Source: Orlajensenia flava (GTDB taxonomy: Bacteria > Actinomycetota > Actinomycetes > Actinomycetales > Microbacteriaceae). From it: a stretch of DNA of 64,000 bases. Of this stretch, positions 49,995-58,950 are shown one piece after another. The DNA lies in contig NZ_SSSN01000007.1 in the NCBI RefSeq assembly GCF_004801905.1, positions 124,001 to 188,000 on the forward strand, given 5' to 3'. Numbering within the stretch: position 1 is the first letter of the stretch; each line of letters begins with the position of its first letter. The notes below the pieces were generated by a model. It did not search any database, was not told the DNA's origin, and saw nothing but the letters and a program-made list of their open reading frames with translations. The position numbers were made by a program, and so were the translations under genes.

Positions 49995-51107
49995 CTACGC
50001 TATCCGCCGGGCCGAGTGGCCCTCTGGTAGGTTCTGCACAATCTTTCCCGTGATGCTGAGGAGTTTCTCCACCGACTCGTGCTCTCCGATCGAGATGCGG
50101 ATGCCATCCGGCGGAAAGGCGCGCACGACCAACCCGGAAGCAAACAGCTCGTCGGCAGCGGCAGTGGTGTGCTCGCCGGTGGGCAGCCAGACGAAGTTGC
50201 CCTGCGGCTTCGGAACGGCCCAACCCTGTTCGTTCAGCCCGCGCCAGACGTCGTCCCGTCGGGCGGCGATGGTGCGCACCCGGTCGAGCAGCTCGTCCTC
50301 GGCGTCGAGGGAGGCGATCGCCGCGGCGGTGGCCTGACCGGTGACGGACAGAGGGATGGCGGTCGCCCGGGCGGCGTCGAGGACGGCCACCGGTCCCACT
50401 GCGTAACCGATGCGGAGGCCCGCCAGCCCGTAGGCCTTGGAGAAGGTGCGCAGCACGACGAGGTTGGGGTAGTGGCCGAGCAGTGGGATGCCGTTCACCG
50501 CTCGGGGATCGCCCACGAACTCGACGTAGGCCTCGTCGAGGATGACCAGGACGTCCGAGGGCACCGCGCCCATGAAGGCGGAGAACTCGTCGGCCGTGAC
50601 GATCGCCCCCGTCGGGTTGTTGGGCGTGCAGACGATGACGAGACGGGTCGCCTCGGTCACGGCCGCCGCCATCGCCGGCAGGTCGTGGCCGTGGTCGGCG
50701 CGATTGGGCACCTGTACACTGCGTGCGCCGGCGACGGTCACGAGGCCGGGGTAGGCCTCGAACGAGCGCCAGGAGTAGACGACCTCGTCGCCGGGCCCGG
50801 CGGCAGCGAGCACCAGTTGGGCGATGATCGACACGGATCCGGCGCCGACGTGCACCTCATCGACGGAGACGCCTAAACGCTCGGCGAGCTTGCCTCGGAG
50901 CACCAGCGCGGTCGCATCGGGATAGCGGTTGAAGTCTGATGCCGCCGTGACGGCCGAGGCGACACCGGGCAGCGGGTCGAAGGGATTCTCGTTGGAGGAC
51001 AGCTTGTAACCGTCGGGAGCGGCCGCACGTCCCTGTCGATAGGGCGGGAGCGCCGCGATCTCGGGGCGGAGCTTCACGCCGGGGCGCAGGGCGGAGGGAT
51101 CGGTCAC
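49995..51107 (-). CDS. hisC: Histidinol-phosphate/aromatic aminotransferase (class I/II)
   Basis: 370 residues. PLP enzyme: K224 in [16 protein letters not shown], Asn in [12 protein letters not shown], Asp191 in [10 protein letters not shown]. The architecture is HisC-like; in actinobacteria such genes are often labelled phenylalanine/aromatic aminotransferase. It lies directly upstream of the 2-oxo acid dehydrogenase genes, so it may make 2-oxo acids for them; this is inference. TAAACT ends seven bases before GTG 51107, so the transcript may be leaderless. Longer starts (51146, 51275) lie upstream of that. Confidence 0.75.
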   Translation of the reverse strand: MTDPSALRPGVKLRPEIAALPPYRQGRAAAPDGYKLSSNENPFDPLPGVASAVTAASDFNRYPDATALVLRGKLAERLGVSVDEVHVGAGSVSIIAQLVLAAAGPGDEVVYSWRSFEAYPGLVTVAGARSVQVPNRADHGHDLPAMAAAVTEATRLVIVCTPNNPTGAIVTADEFSAFMGAVPSDVLVILDEAYVEFVGDPRAVNGIPLLGHYPNLVVLRTFSKAYGLAGLRIGYAVGPVAVLDAARATAIPLSVTGQATAAAIASLDAEDELLDRVRTIAARRDDVWRGLNEQGWAVPKPQGNFVWLPTGEHTTAAADELFASGLVVRAFPPDGIRISIGEHESVEKLLSITGKIVQNLPEGHSARRIA

Positions 51108-51200
51108 CCTGCCCAGTTTAGGCAGCACCGATTCCGGCCGAGGCATGAGTTCACGTTGCGCCCCTCCCGCATCCGCGCCGGTCGGTGGCATACTCAGCCC

Positions 51201-51596
51201 ATGCGATTCCTCATCCAGCTCGTCCTGAACGCCGTCGCGCTCTGGCTCACCACGCTCATCGTGAGCGGCGTGCACGTCAAGCCATACGAGGCCACCGCGA
51301 CGGCCACAGTTCTGACGTACCTCTTGGTCGCGCTCATCTTCGGAATCGTCAACGGCGTCATCGGCACCGCCGTCCGCATCGTCGCCTTCCCGCTCTACGT
51401 CATCACGCTCGGCCTGCTCTCGTTCATCGTCAACGGCCTTCTCCTCCTCCTGGTGGCTTGGATCTCAGGGCTCATGGGCTTCGGACTGATCGTCGACGGC
51501 TTCTGGTGGGGCGTGCTGGGCGCCATCGTGCTCGGCTTCATCGGCTGGATCCTCGGCCTCATCTTCCGTCCCGTCACCCGCGACCGCCGGGCATAG
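51201..51596 (+). CDS. Phage-holin-4-like (PF04020-type) membrane protein
   Basis: 131 residues, four membrane segments (for example [20 protein letters not shown] and [19 protein letters not shown]). The family name comes from phage holins, but members are chromosomal and widespread, with unknown roles. CATACT at 51189-51194 is six bases upstream of the ATG, which suggests a leaderless mRNA. The final 23 bases overlap the convergent hydrolase gene. No phage genes are near. Confidence 0.75.
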   Translation: MRFLIQLVLNAVALWLTTLIVSGVHVKPYEATATATVLTYLLVALIFGIVNGVIGTAVRIVAFPLYVITLGLLSFIVNGLLLLLVAWISGLMGFGLIVDGFWWGVLGAIVLGFIGWILGLIFRPVTRDRRA

Positions 51597-53109
51597 TCCG
51601 CTCACCGATCCACCACGAGGCCTCTCCATCACGAGAGGACGTGATTCCGAGCACCTCCTCCCGCATGCGCTGCACACGAGGATCGGCTGACGCGTCGACC
51701 AACGCTGCCGTCTGGCGGTAGCCGTCGAGGTCGTGCGCCGGGAGATACCCCGCGACGTCTACGTTGGCCGGGGTCAGGTACTCGCGGCGGAGCATCAGAT
51801 GCTCGGGGGACGGATCGGGCGGAGTCGCACCAGCCAGCGCCGGTACGACGTCGTCGGTGTGCTCGAGCTGCAGCACCGCGACGGTCGACGGGACGTCCAC
51901 CGAGGCTATCGGCGCACCCGCCGTCACGATGCCGCCCACCGAGAACCGGTCGTCGAACGCCAGCTGCGCTGCCAGCAGGCCGCCCTGCGAATGGCCGACC
52001 GCGAGCACGGGGTCACCGGGTTGCACTCCCGCCTGCTGCATGGCCTGAACGACGGCGTCGTAGGAGGCGCTGGAGCGACCGGCCATCGCCTCGACGTCGC
52101 TCGTGAGATCCCACGGCTGCTCGCCCGCGGTCAGATCCCAAGCCGCCGTCCCGCCGATATAGACCGCCCACGACGACCGGCCCTCGGTGTCGAACCGCTC
52201 GATGCGCACCTGCGGGCTGTCGTCGCTCGCCGCCGGGACGCGCTCGAGCAGGTCGCCGACGCCTCCCGGACTCGGCACGGTGGCCGACCGGCTCGCGGGT
52301 GACGGTGCCCGTGACGGCGCGACGACACCGGGCACTCCGGCGGGGGAGGCGACATCCCGCACCGAGACCTGCCGCACGTCCACCGTCCCACGGTCGCGGA
52401 GCGCGCCGATCATGCCCGCGCCGACGAGCACGCCGAATGCCGACGTCGAGACGCCCGTCAGGCCGCGGGCGCTGAGGACACGGGCCACCGGCAACGGCAA
52501 CCCCACGGCGCCCGCTCCGGCATCGTCGACCGACGACACCAGCAGTCTCAGAAGTGATGCCGTGAAGGGGTCGGTGTACAGGCCGCGTGCGGCCATCACC
52601 AGCTGTTCGGGCGCGACCGGGGGTTCACCCAGCAGACGACGGATGCCGTTCCACGCGAAGAACGCCGTCGCCCCCTCGACGCTCGCCCAAGCGGCGGCGA
52701 GGGTGACGACCGGCACCGTGACCCTGCCGAAGAAGCCGGCGAGCCATCCGATCACCCCCGCCGCGGACTCCTGCGCTGCAGCCACCCCGCGTTCCGTCGC
52801 GCCGTAGGCCTCTCCGGCGAGCCGCAGGCCGACCGCGACGGCCCGTGCATCATCGGCGATCGCCGTGGCCGCACGATGGGCCGCCGCGAGATGGCCACCG
52901 TCGTCGCGGGACGCCAGCCAGAGCACCGTGCCGATGGTGGCCGTCCACTCCTCGGCGGACTGCGCGATGTCGGTAGCGGCGAATGCCAACGTCTCCAGCT
53001 CATCCGTGAGCACGGTGGTGGCGCCTCCACCCGAGACGGTCACGGCGCCGGCTGGCGGCGCAGGTTGCACGGCACCTCCGCCATCCGCGTCTCGGACTGC
53101 CACGCTCAC
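51574..53109 (-). CDS. Large alpha/beta-hydrolase with helical N-terminal half
   Basis: 511 residues. Residues about 25-250 are Ala-rich helices with a hydrophobic patch (FFGRVTVPVVTLAAAWASVEG), like secreted WXG/PPE-type proteins. The lipase-like domain begins at about 290; its nucleophile motif is AVGHSQGGLLAAQLA, with an Asp in LEHTDDVVPA and a His in YLPAHDLDGYR. No signal peptide. The GTG start overlaps the stop of a WXG100-like gene (GTGA). The pair could be a type VII-type secreted hydrolase and partner; no secretion genes lie in the window. Confidence 0.7.
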   Translation of the reverse strand: MSVAVRDADGGGAVQPAPPAGAVTVSGGGATTVLTDELETLAFAATDIAQSAEEWTATIGTVLWLASRDDGGHLAAAHRAATAIADDARAVAVGLRLAGEAYGATERGVAAAQESAAGVIGWLAGFFGRVTVPVVTLAAAWASVEGATAFFAWNGIRRLLGEPPVAPEQLVMAARGLYTDPFTASLLRLLVSSVDDAGAGAVGLPLPVARVLSARGLTGVSTSAFGVLVGAGMIGALRDRGTVDVRQVSVRDVASPAGVPGVVAPSRAPSPASRSATVPSPGGVGDLLERVPAASDDSPQVRIERFDTEGRSSWAVYIGGTAAWDLTAGEQPWDLTSDVEAMAGRSSASYDAVVQAMQQAGVQPGDPVLAVGHSQGGLLAAQLAFDDRFSVGGIVTAGAPIASVDVPSTVAVLQLEHTDDVVPALAGATPPDPSPEHLMLRREYLTPANVDVAGYLPAHDLDGYRQTAALVDASADPRVQRMREEVLGITSSRDGEASWWIGERTMPGGRG

Positions 53110-53321
53110 CTCACTCCGGTGGCGGCGAAGACGGCGCGAAGCGCGGCGCCCAACTCCTCACCGAGGGCCTCGAGCTGCCTCTCCAGCGCTGCGCGTCGCG
53201 CCTCGAACACCCGCGCCGCCGGCGAGCTCCATCGCACGGGCGCCTCCATCCGCGTCCGGGCCTGCTGCACCTCCGCGATCACCCTCCGCAGCAGCACCCG
53301 TTCCACCTCGACATCGCTCAT
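53106..53321 (-). CDS. WXG100-like small helical protein
   Basis: 71 residues forming two helices joined by a turn with VRWSSPAARVF, where the Trp and following small residues occupy the W-x-G position of WXG100 (ESAT-6-like) proteins. It is shorter than the usual ~100. ATG 53321 begins MSDVEVERVLL; the frame upstream has no ribosome-binding site. The stop overlaps the hydrolase start, so the two are translated together. I infer a chaperone, targeting or export partner. Confidence 0.55.
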   Translation of the reverse strand: MSDVEVERVLLRRVIAEVQQARTRMEAPVRWSSPAARVFEARRAALERQLEALGEELGAALRAVFAATGVR

Positions 53322-53436
53322 GAGCACCACTCTCGCCGCTGTCCGAACGCTCCGAGCGTCGATCACCGGCATCCGTGGACGACTGCAGACCATCCACACC
53401 TGTGCGCGGAGCCGCGTTCACGCCAGAATGAGAGCC

Positions 53437-53964
53437 ATGTCCTCCGGATCGCCCGTCTCCGACGAGATGCCGCCGTTCCGCATCTCATTCGTGTGCACCG
53501 GCAACATCTGCCGATCCCCCATGGCCGAGGTGGTGCTGCGCGAGCAGGTGCGACGGGCGGGCCTCGAGGCACGCGTCAGTGTCGAGTCCGCGGGAACGGG
53601 CGACTGGCACGTCGGTGAACAAGCCGACCGGCGCACCATCGAGGCGCTCGCCGGCCGCGGGTACGACGGCTCCCTGCATCGCGCCCGGCAGTTCGAGTCC
53701 GCGTCCTTCCCGAGCCTCGATCTCATCGTCGTCTTCGACCGCAGCCAGGACCGCATCCTGCGCAACTGGGCCCACAACGAGACGGATGCGGCCAAGGTGC
53801 GCATGCTGCTGGGCTTCGACCCCGAACTGGCCGCCCTCGGAGACGTGCCCGATCCGTACTATTCCGGCCCCGAGATGTTCGAGTCGGTGCTCGTCACCAT
53901 CGAGCGGGCCACGGCATCGCTGTTCCGTCAGCTCGCCCCGGCACTGCGCTCGCCGACGACCTGA
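53437..53964 (+). CDS. Low-molecular-weight protein tyrosine phosphatase
   Basis: 175 residues. P-loop FVCTGNICRSPMAE (C20-x5-R26) and general-acid loop VPDPYYSGPE. It could regulate capsule or signalling kinases as in other actinobacteria. CAGAAT at 53424-53429 sits seven bases before the ATG, suggesting a leaderless mRNA. The stop is three bases from the convergent kinase-like gene. Confidence 0.88.
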   Translation: MSSGSPVSDEMPPFRISFVCTGNICRSPMAEVVLREQVRRAGLEARVSVESAGTGDWHVGEQADRRTIEALAGRGYDGSLHRARQFESASFPSLDLIVVFDRSQDRILRNWAHNETDAAKVRMLLGFDPELAALGDVPDPYYSGPEMFESVLVTIERATASLFRQLAPALRSPTT

Positions 53965-53967
53965 CCC

Positions 53968-54843
53968 TCACCACTCCTCGAGCACCCGAGTCAGAGCATC
54001 GCGGCCCATCCGGGTGATCGGCCCATCGCCCGAGGTCGACTCCACCACCGCCGTACCCATGACGATCGCCCATCCCCGCGCGCGCCGCCACGTCGCCGCG
54101 TCGACATCGCGCAGCTGCGCCAGGCGCTCGCGGAACGTCCGCGCGCCGGCGGCATCGAAACTGAGCCACGTGGTGGACAGGTCCGTCGCCGGGTCCCCTC
54201 GTCCGAGGTCGCCGAAGTCGATGACGGCGGCGAGCGACCCGTCCGATCCGACCACGAGGTTGCCGGGGTGCAGGTCGCCGTGCATCCACCGGTGCTGCCC
54301 GCGCCATGCCGGGGCGGCGAGGGCGTCCTCGAAGGCCGCCGTCAGGGCGGGGTTCGCCATCCGTTCCAGCCGTTCCCGAACGGATGCCGCTCGCACCGCG
54401 AGCGGCGCGCCCCGCACCGGATTCACGGGCGCATCATCGGGGGCGTCGACCGCGATGCGGTGCACGAACTCGGCGAGCGCCACCGCGATGCCACCGCGCT
54501 CGGCGGGCGGGAGGTCGGCCGCGCTGCGTCCAGGAAACCACGGCACGATCGACCACGGATGCGGGAAGGCCTCGCTCGGCGTGCCCACCCGCACGGGAGC
54601 AGGCACAGCCACCGGGCTGCGCTGAGCGATCGCGGGCAGCCAGCGCTGCTCGTGTTCGATGAGCGGCACGGCGATGCTTCGGCGGGGGATGCGCACCGCG
54701 AGATCGGCGCCGAGCCGGTAGACGGCGTTGTCCCAGCCGTTGGCGACGAGTCGCAACGGGCCGGGAAGGTCGGGATGCTGCTCCGCGAGCAGACGGCGCA
54801 CGAGCGCGTCGTCCACGACGATGTCGGCCTCCGGAGCATCCAT
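53968..54843 (-). CDS. Aminoglycoside phosphotransferase/choline kinase-family protein
   Basis: 291 residues. Kinase-like fold with the Brenner-type catalytic loop WMHGDLHPGNLVV and metal-binding VIDFGDLGRGDP. NAVYRLGADLAVRIPRR supplies the N-lobe Lys/Arg. The family includes aminoglycoside kinases, MTR kinases and fructosamine kinases, so resistance is not implied. GGGAGGCGC precedes ATG 54843. It diverges from purB. Confidence 0.8.
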   Translation of the reverse strand: MDAPEADIVVDDALVRRLLAEQHPDLPGPLRLVANGWDNAVYRLGADLAVRIPRRSIAVPLIEHEQRWLPAIAQRSPVAVPAPVRVGTPSEAFPHPWSIVPWFPGRSAADLPPAERGGIAVALAEFVHRIAVDAPDDAPVNPVRGAPLAVRAASVRERLERMANPALTAAFEDALAAPAWRGQHRWMHGDLHPGNLVVGSDGSLAAVIDFGDLGRGDPATDLSTTWLSFDAAGARTFRERLAQLRDVDAATWRRARGWAIVMGTAVVESTSGDGPITRMGRDALTRVLEEW

Positions 54844-54916
54844 CGGCAGCGCCTCCCTCTCGTTGTTGGGATGATAGAGGGGTTCCCGCACGATCCCCCT
54901 CCAGACAGGACCGCTC

Positions 54917-56305
54917 ATGAGCCTGCCCGCCCAGCCCCTCAGCCCCCTCGACGGACGCTACCAGCCCGCCGTCGCCGCGCTCGGCGAGTTCCTCTCGGAG
55001 GCCGGCCTCAACCGGGCACGCGTGCAGGTCGAGGTCGAATGGCTCATCTTCCTCACCGATCGCGGGTTCTTCGGCACCAGCGCGCTCGGCGCCGAACAGC
55101 AGGCCGGGCTCCGAGCGCTGGTCACCGACTTCGATCAGTCCTCCATCGACGCCCTCGCTGCCCACGAGGCCCGAACCCGCCACGACGTCAAGGCCGTCGA
55201 GTACTTCGTGCGTGATCGCCTGAGCGCGCTCGGTCTCGACTCCATCGCCGAACTGACGCACTTCGCCGCGACCAGCGAGGACATCAACAACCTCTCCTAC
55301 GCGATCACGGTGCGGCAGGCCGTCGAGACCGTGTGGCTGCCCACGCTCCGTGGCGTGATCGACCGCATCGCCGACCTGGCACGCGAGCACCGCGGCGTTC
55401 CCATGCTCGCCCGCACGCACGGCCAGCCGGCGACCCCCACGACGATGGGCAAGGAGCTCGCGGTGTTCGCCTTCCGCCTCTCGCGGGTCGCCGACCAGAT
55501 CGCGCACTCCGAGTACCTCGGCAAGTTCTCGGGCGCCACCGGCACCTACGCCGCTCATCTCTCCGCGGCCCCCGATGCCGACTGGCGCGCCCTGTCGCGG
55601 GAGTTCATCACCTCGCTGGGCCTCACCTGGAACCCGCTCACCACCCAGATCGAGTCACACGATTGGCAAGCCGAGCTGTACGCCCGCGTCTCGCACGCCA
55701 ATCGCATCCTGCACAACCTGGCGACGGATGTCTGGACCTACATCTCCCTCGGCTACTTCCGGCAGATCCCCGTGGCCGGCGCGACCGGATCGTCGACGAT
55801 GCCGCACAAGATCAACCCGATCCGCTTCGAGAACGCCGAGGCCAACCTCGAGCTCTCCAGCGCCATGCTCGACTCACTCGCCGCCACTCTGGTGACGTCT
55901 CGCCTGCAGCGCGACCTCACCGACTCGAGCGCGCAGCGCAACATCGGCGTCGGCTTCGGGCACTCGCTGCTGGCGCTCGAGAACATCCAGCGCGGCCTCG
56001 GAGAGATCCTGCTCGACACGGATGCCCTCGCCACCGACCTCGACGCCAACTGGGAGGTGCTCGCCGAGGCCATCCAGACCGTCATCCGCGCCGAGGTCGC
56101 CGCCGGCCGCTCGTCGATCAGCGATCCGTACGCCAAGCTCAAGGACCTGACCCGCGGCAACCGCATCGGTGGCGCCGAGCTCGCCGAGTTCGTCTCGGCA
56201 CTCGACATCGGCGATGAGGCGAAGCAACGCCTGCTGGCTCTCACGCCCGCCACCTACATCGGCCTCGCCGACGAGTTGGTCGACGAGCTCCCGCCGCTCG
56301 ACTGA
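54917..56305 (+). CDS. purB: Adenylosuccinate lyase
   Basis: 462 residues. SPLDGRYQPAVAALGEFLSE at the N-terminus, ATSEDINNLSYA, the His motif RTHGQPATPTTMGKE and the signature GSSTMPHKINPIRFENAE mark the PurB group of the fumarase superfamily. It cleaves adenylosuccinate to AMP and SAICAR to AICAR in purine synthesis. The ATG at 54917 has ACAGGACC upstream. A palindromic repeat follows the gene. Confidence 0.96.
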   Translation: MSLPAQPLSPLDGRYQPAVAALGEFLSEAGLNRARVQVEVEWLIFLTDRGFFGTSALGAEQQAGLRALVTDFDQSSIDALAAHEARTRHDVKAVEYFVRDRLSALGLDSIAELTHFAATSEDINNLSYAITVRQAVETVWLPTLRGVIDRIADLAREHRGVPMLARTHGQPATPTTMGKELAVFAFRLSRVADQIAHSEYLGKFSGATGTYAAHLSAAPDADWRALSREFITSLGLTWNPLTTQIESHDWQAELYARVSHANRILHNLATDVWTYISLGYFRQIPVAGATGSSTMPHKINPIRFENAEANLELSSAMLDSLAATLVTSRLQRDLTDSSAQRNIGVGFGHSLLALENIQRGLGEILLDTDALATDLDANWEVLAEAIQTVIRAEVAAGRSSISDPYAKLKDLTRGNRIGGAELAEFVSALDIGDEAKQRLLALTPATYIGLADELVDELPPLD

Positions 56306-56310
56306 CCGCT

Positions 56311-56407
56311 GGTCGAGTACGCCGCGAGCGCAGCGAGCAGCGGTATCGAGACCCGCGCACATCCGAGGAACGGATCTCGATACGCGGGCTCCGCGCGCTA
56401 CTCGATC
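56311..56407. repeat. Palindromic repeat, two units after purB
   Basis: Unit 56311-56353 (GGTCGAGTAC to TATCGAGACC) and an inverted shorter unit 56372-56407 (GGATCTCGATACG to CTACTCGATC). They are divergent copies of the family at 9362, 26156 and 46191. Confidence 0.8.
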
Positions 56408-56423
56408 AGCACGGGCGAAGGGC

Positions 56424-56675
56424 TCAGTGCCCCTCGCGGTCCTCTTCTGCGATCTCCTCGAACTCGGCGGCATCCGGCTTCATCGCGAGCGCGAACATGG
56501 CCAGCGCGACGAGCACGACGATGAACACGACGCCGAACGCGATGGCCGCCAACTGGATCTCGCGGGTCACCATCAGCACGATGAGCCCCACGAAGATGGA
56601 GCCGATGGCCGCGCCGCCGAGCATCTCGATGGGCCGCAGCAGGTCGCGGCGTGAGGGTGGGGGAGTCTGGCTCAT
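56424..56675 (-). CDS. Small two-helix membrane protein
   Basis: 83 residues with two hydrophobic segments (GGAAIGSIFVGLIVLMV and IAFGVVFIVVLVALAMFAL) and an acidic C-terminus (EFEEIAEEDREGH). Unknown function. Its start overlaps the end of the next upstream gene (ATGA), so it is coupled to the HdeD-like protein at 56672. Confidence 0.7.
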   Translation of the reverse strand: MSQTPPPSRRDLLRPIEMLGGAAIGSIFVGLIVLMVTREIQLAAIAFGVVFIVVLVALAMFALAMKPDAAEFEEIAEEDREGH

Positions 56676-57274
56676 GCTGCTTCTTCGTTTCGGGTGACGG
56701 TGGTGGCCGGTCGATCCCAGCGCAGCGAGAGTCCCGCAATGCCGAGGTAGACGCCGACGACCACCAGGTAGGCGCCGAGCAGGCCGACGGCCACCACGGA
56801 GCCGAGCGGCAGCAGGTAGGCGACGGCGAGCACGCCGGTGAGGACGCCGACGACGATCCAGTCGCGGGCGATGGGAGAAGGCGCTCCGCTGCGTGCGACG
56901 CGAGCGCGACGACGGATGCCGGCCAGGAGTTCCAGGATGCCCGCCACAGCGGCCCAGGCGCTCACCAGTAAGAGGAAGAGGGGCAGACCGCCATCCGTCG
57001 TCGCGAGCGCCAGCAGACCGGCGACGGCCGAGATCACCGCGGAGATCGAGAAGAGAACCTGCTCGCCGCGATCGGTCGAGAGTCGCAACTGAAGGGCGCC
57101 GATCACCGCGCCGGACACGAGTGCCCAGCTGCCGAAGACGAGGAGTCCGAACGCCGGGGTGTGGTCTGGGGAGAACGTGATGACCAGAGCCGGCACGAGC
57201 GCGAGGGCCGCTCGGAGGGTGGGGACGACCCAGAACGGCGAGCGCGCATCAGCGGCGGCACGGTCGATCGACAC
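56672..57274 (-). CDS. HdeD/DUF308-like membrane protein
   Basis: 200 residues, about six hydrophobic segments: FWVVPTLRAALALVPALVI, PAFGLLVFGSWALVSGAVIG and LFLLLVSAWAAVAGILELLAG. The hairpins resemble DUF308/HdeD, like the protein at 1705. GTG 57274 begins MSIDRAAAD with AAAGAGG upstream. Coupled to the small membrane protein downstream. Stress-related at best; function unknown. Confidence 0.65.
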   Translation of the reverse strand: MSIDRAAADARSPFWVVPTLRAALALVPALVITFSPDHTPAFGLLVFGSWALVSGAVIGALQLRLSTDRGEQVLFSISAVISAVAGLLALATTDGGLPLFLLLVSAWAAVAGILELLAGIRRRARVARSGAPSPIARDWIVVGVLTGVLAVAYLLPLGSVVAVGLLGAYLVVVGVYLGIAGLSLRWDRPATTVTRNEEAA

Positions 57275-57366
57275 TACGACCTCTTTCGAGCGGGGATGAT
57301 TCCAGTCTACGTCGCGCCCACCTGCGAGCCCGCCGATCCTCCGCTCCACCCAGTGCGCCGCTCGCG

Positions 57367-57828
57367 TCAGCCGTGGACGGCGGTCTGCCCGAGGTGATCC
57401 ACCAGCGAGTCGAGCGCCTGCTCCCAGCCGTCGTAGAAGCTCTCGTCTCCCGACGTGCCGTCGACCCCGCGCAGGTCGAAGGTCAGGCGGGTCAGGTCGC
57501 CGCCGGACTCGAGCGTAAGGGTCACGAGGGGCTGGTCGTCGGGATCCTCATCCGGATCTCCCCACGTGAAGACCAGTCGCTCGGGAGCCACCACCTCGCG
57601 GTATTCGCCGCCGGTGGGGTACCGGTCGTCGTTGGCCTCGTCCACCATCGTGTACGCGTAGTGGCCGCCGACCCGCGCATCGATGGTCACCGTGTCCCGC
57701 GGGGTCACCAGGCTGCGCGGATGCCACCACTGCGCCACCTCGTCCGCATTCGTCCAGGCCTTCCAGATGTCCTCGGGCGAGGCGTCAACCTTGCGCACCA
57801 GTGTGAAGCCCTGTGTCGTGTCGATCAC
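57367..57828 (-). CDS. SRPBCC/AHSA1-family protein
   Basis: 153 residues. The AHSA1-type Bet v 1-like fold: TLVRKVDASPEDIWKAWTNA at the start, WWHPRSLVTPRDTV and FYDGWEQALDSLVDHL at the end. It binds a small hydrophobic ligand; the target is unknown. The GTG start has AAGGAGACG upstream. Confidence 0.8.
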   Translation of the reverse strand: MIDTTQGFTLVRKVDASPEDIWKAWTNADEVAQWWHPRSLVTPRDTVTIDARVGGHYAYTMVDEANDDRYPTGGEYREVVAPERLVFTWGDPDEDPDDQPLVTLTLESGGDLTRLTFDLRGVDGTSGDESFYDGWEQALDSLVDHLGQTAVHG

Positions 57829-57915
57829 CGATCGTCTCCTTCGTTCTCGGTCGTCGTACCCACAGGGTGCGTCGGCGGGTACGACGGAGGCAAGGGCTTG
57901 CGGATGCGCGACCGC

Positions 57916-58695
57916 TCAGCTCGCTCGATAGCGCGAGGCGAGCTGAGGGCTCTGGCCGTGGAAGGCGGCCAGTTCCGCGTCGAACACGCTCTGGAGCAGG
58001 CTGCCGTCCTCGACGCCGGGGGCGATGACGACCTCGCCGCGCTCGACGCCCGCCAGCGCCGCCGTGACCACGTCCTGAGCGGACATGCGGGGGAGGGAGG
58101 AGAGGTCCATCCCCTGAACCTCGTGGAACTCCGTCGCCACGATGCCCGGGCAGACGACATGCACTCCCACCCCGGTTCCCGCCACCTCGGCAGCCAGCGT
58201 CTGCGACATCGTGACGCTGTACGCCAGCGTCCCGGCGTAGACCGTTCGCCCGCCCTGCGGCGCCGGAGCAGGGGCTGGCCCGGAGAAGGCGATCATCCCG
58301 GCGACGTTGATGACCGTCCCCGACCCTCGGGCGATCATCCCGCCGAGCGCCGCTCGCGTCAGCATCGTCGGCGCAACCACCTTGACGCTGAGCAACTCGG
58401 CGGCCGTCGGCGCGGGAAGATCGACGAGCGGCATGTAGTGGGCGACGCCTGCATTGTTGACCAGCATCGAGACCGGCTGCGTCGCGCACAGCTCGGCGAC
58501 CGCCTCGATGCCCCCTGCGGTCGCGAGGTCGGCGACGACCACCTGGACCGCGGAGTCCGCCAGCGACGCGGCCAACTCCTCCAGTCGCTCCCGGCGCCGG
58601 CCGACGACGATGAGGTCGTAGCCGTCAGCAGCGAGACGCTCGGCGAATGCCTTTCCGATGCCCGATGACGCCCCGGTGACGAGTGCGAGTCTCAT
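57916..58695 (-). CDS. Short-chain dehydrogenase with altered catalytic residues
   Basis: 259 residues. Nucleotide-binding TGASSGIGKAFAERLAADGY and NNAGVA are normal, so an NAD(P)H site is present. The catalytic Tyr153 is kept in TVYAGTLAY, but the Lys four residues later is Leu157, and the Ser in the INVSS position is replaced by INVAGM. The protein may be a binding or weak enzyme. ACAGGAGGAAG lies upstream of the ATG. Confidence 0.75.
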   Translation of the reverse strand: MRLALVTGASSGIGKAFAERLAADGYDLIVVGRRRERLEELAASLADSAVQVVVADLATAGGIEAVAELCATQPVSMLVNNAGVAHYMPLVDLPAPTAAELLSVKVVAPTMLTRAALGGMIARGSGTVINVAGMIAFSGPAPAPAPQGGRTVYAGTLAYSVTMSQTLAAEVAGTGVGVHVVCPGIVATEFHEVQGMDLSSLPRMSAQDVVTAALAGVERGEVVIAPGVEDGSLLQSVFDAELAAFHGQSPQLASRYRAS

Positions 58696-58722
58696 GGTCG
58701 TGCTTCCTCCTGTCGTGCGCGA

Positions 58723-58914
58723 TCAGTCCTCGACGTCCCCGGCGTCCTCGGGTTCCGCGCTCGTCTCCTCGACCTGCCCCCGCAGTTCATCGGCCATCGC
58801 GGCGGCTCCATCCTCGCCGTGCTCCCGGTCGACCCGCTCGATCAGGTCGCCGAGCTTCTCGGAATCCGTGCCGTCTTCGCCCGTCGTCGGCGTGTTCTGA
58901 TCGTGATCGCTCAT
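58723..58914 (-). CDS. Small acidic hypothetical protein
   Basis: 63 residues, strongly acidic (about 19 Asp/Glu), no hydrophobic segment, probably disordered. TAGCCT sits six bases before the ATG, so the mRNA is probably leaderless. No family recognised. It shares a short intergenic region with the divergent 2H phosphoesterase. Confidence 0.55.
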   Translation of the reverse strand: MSDHDQNTPTTGEDGTDSEKLGDLIERVDREHGEDGAAAMADELRGQVEETSAEPEDAGDVED

Positions 58915-58950
58915 CTCTCGAGGCTACTCGCGACCGGTAGCGTGCTGGCT

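Noticed and set aside
51201..51596. Prophage remnant because of the holin-like protein
   Set aside because: The family is widespread in bacterial chromosomes, and no phage, integrase or lysis genes are near.
53968..54843. Antibiotic-resistance gene
   Set aside because: The APH fold covers many small-molecule kinases; nothing in context indicates resistance.
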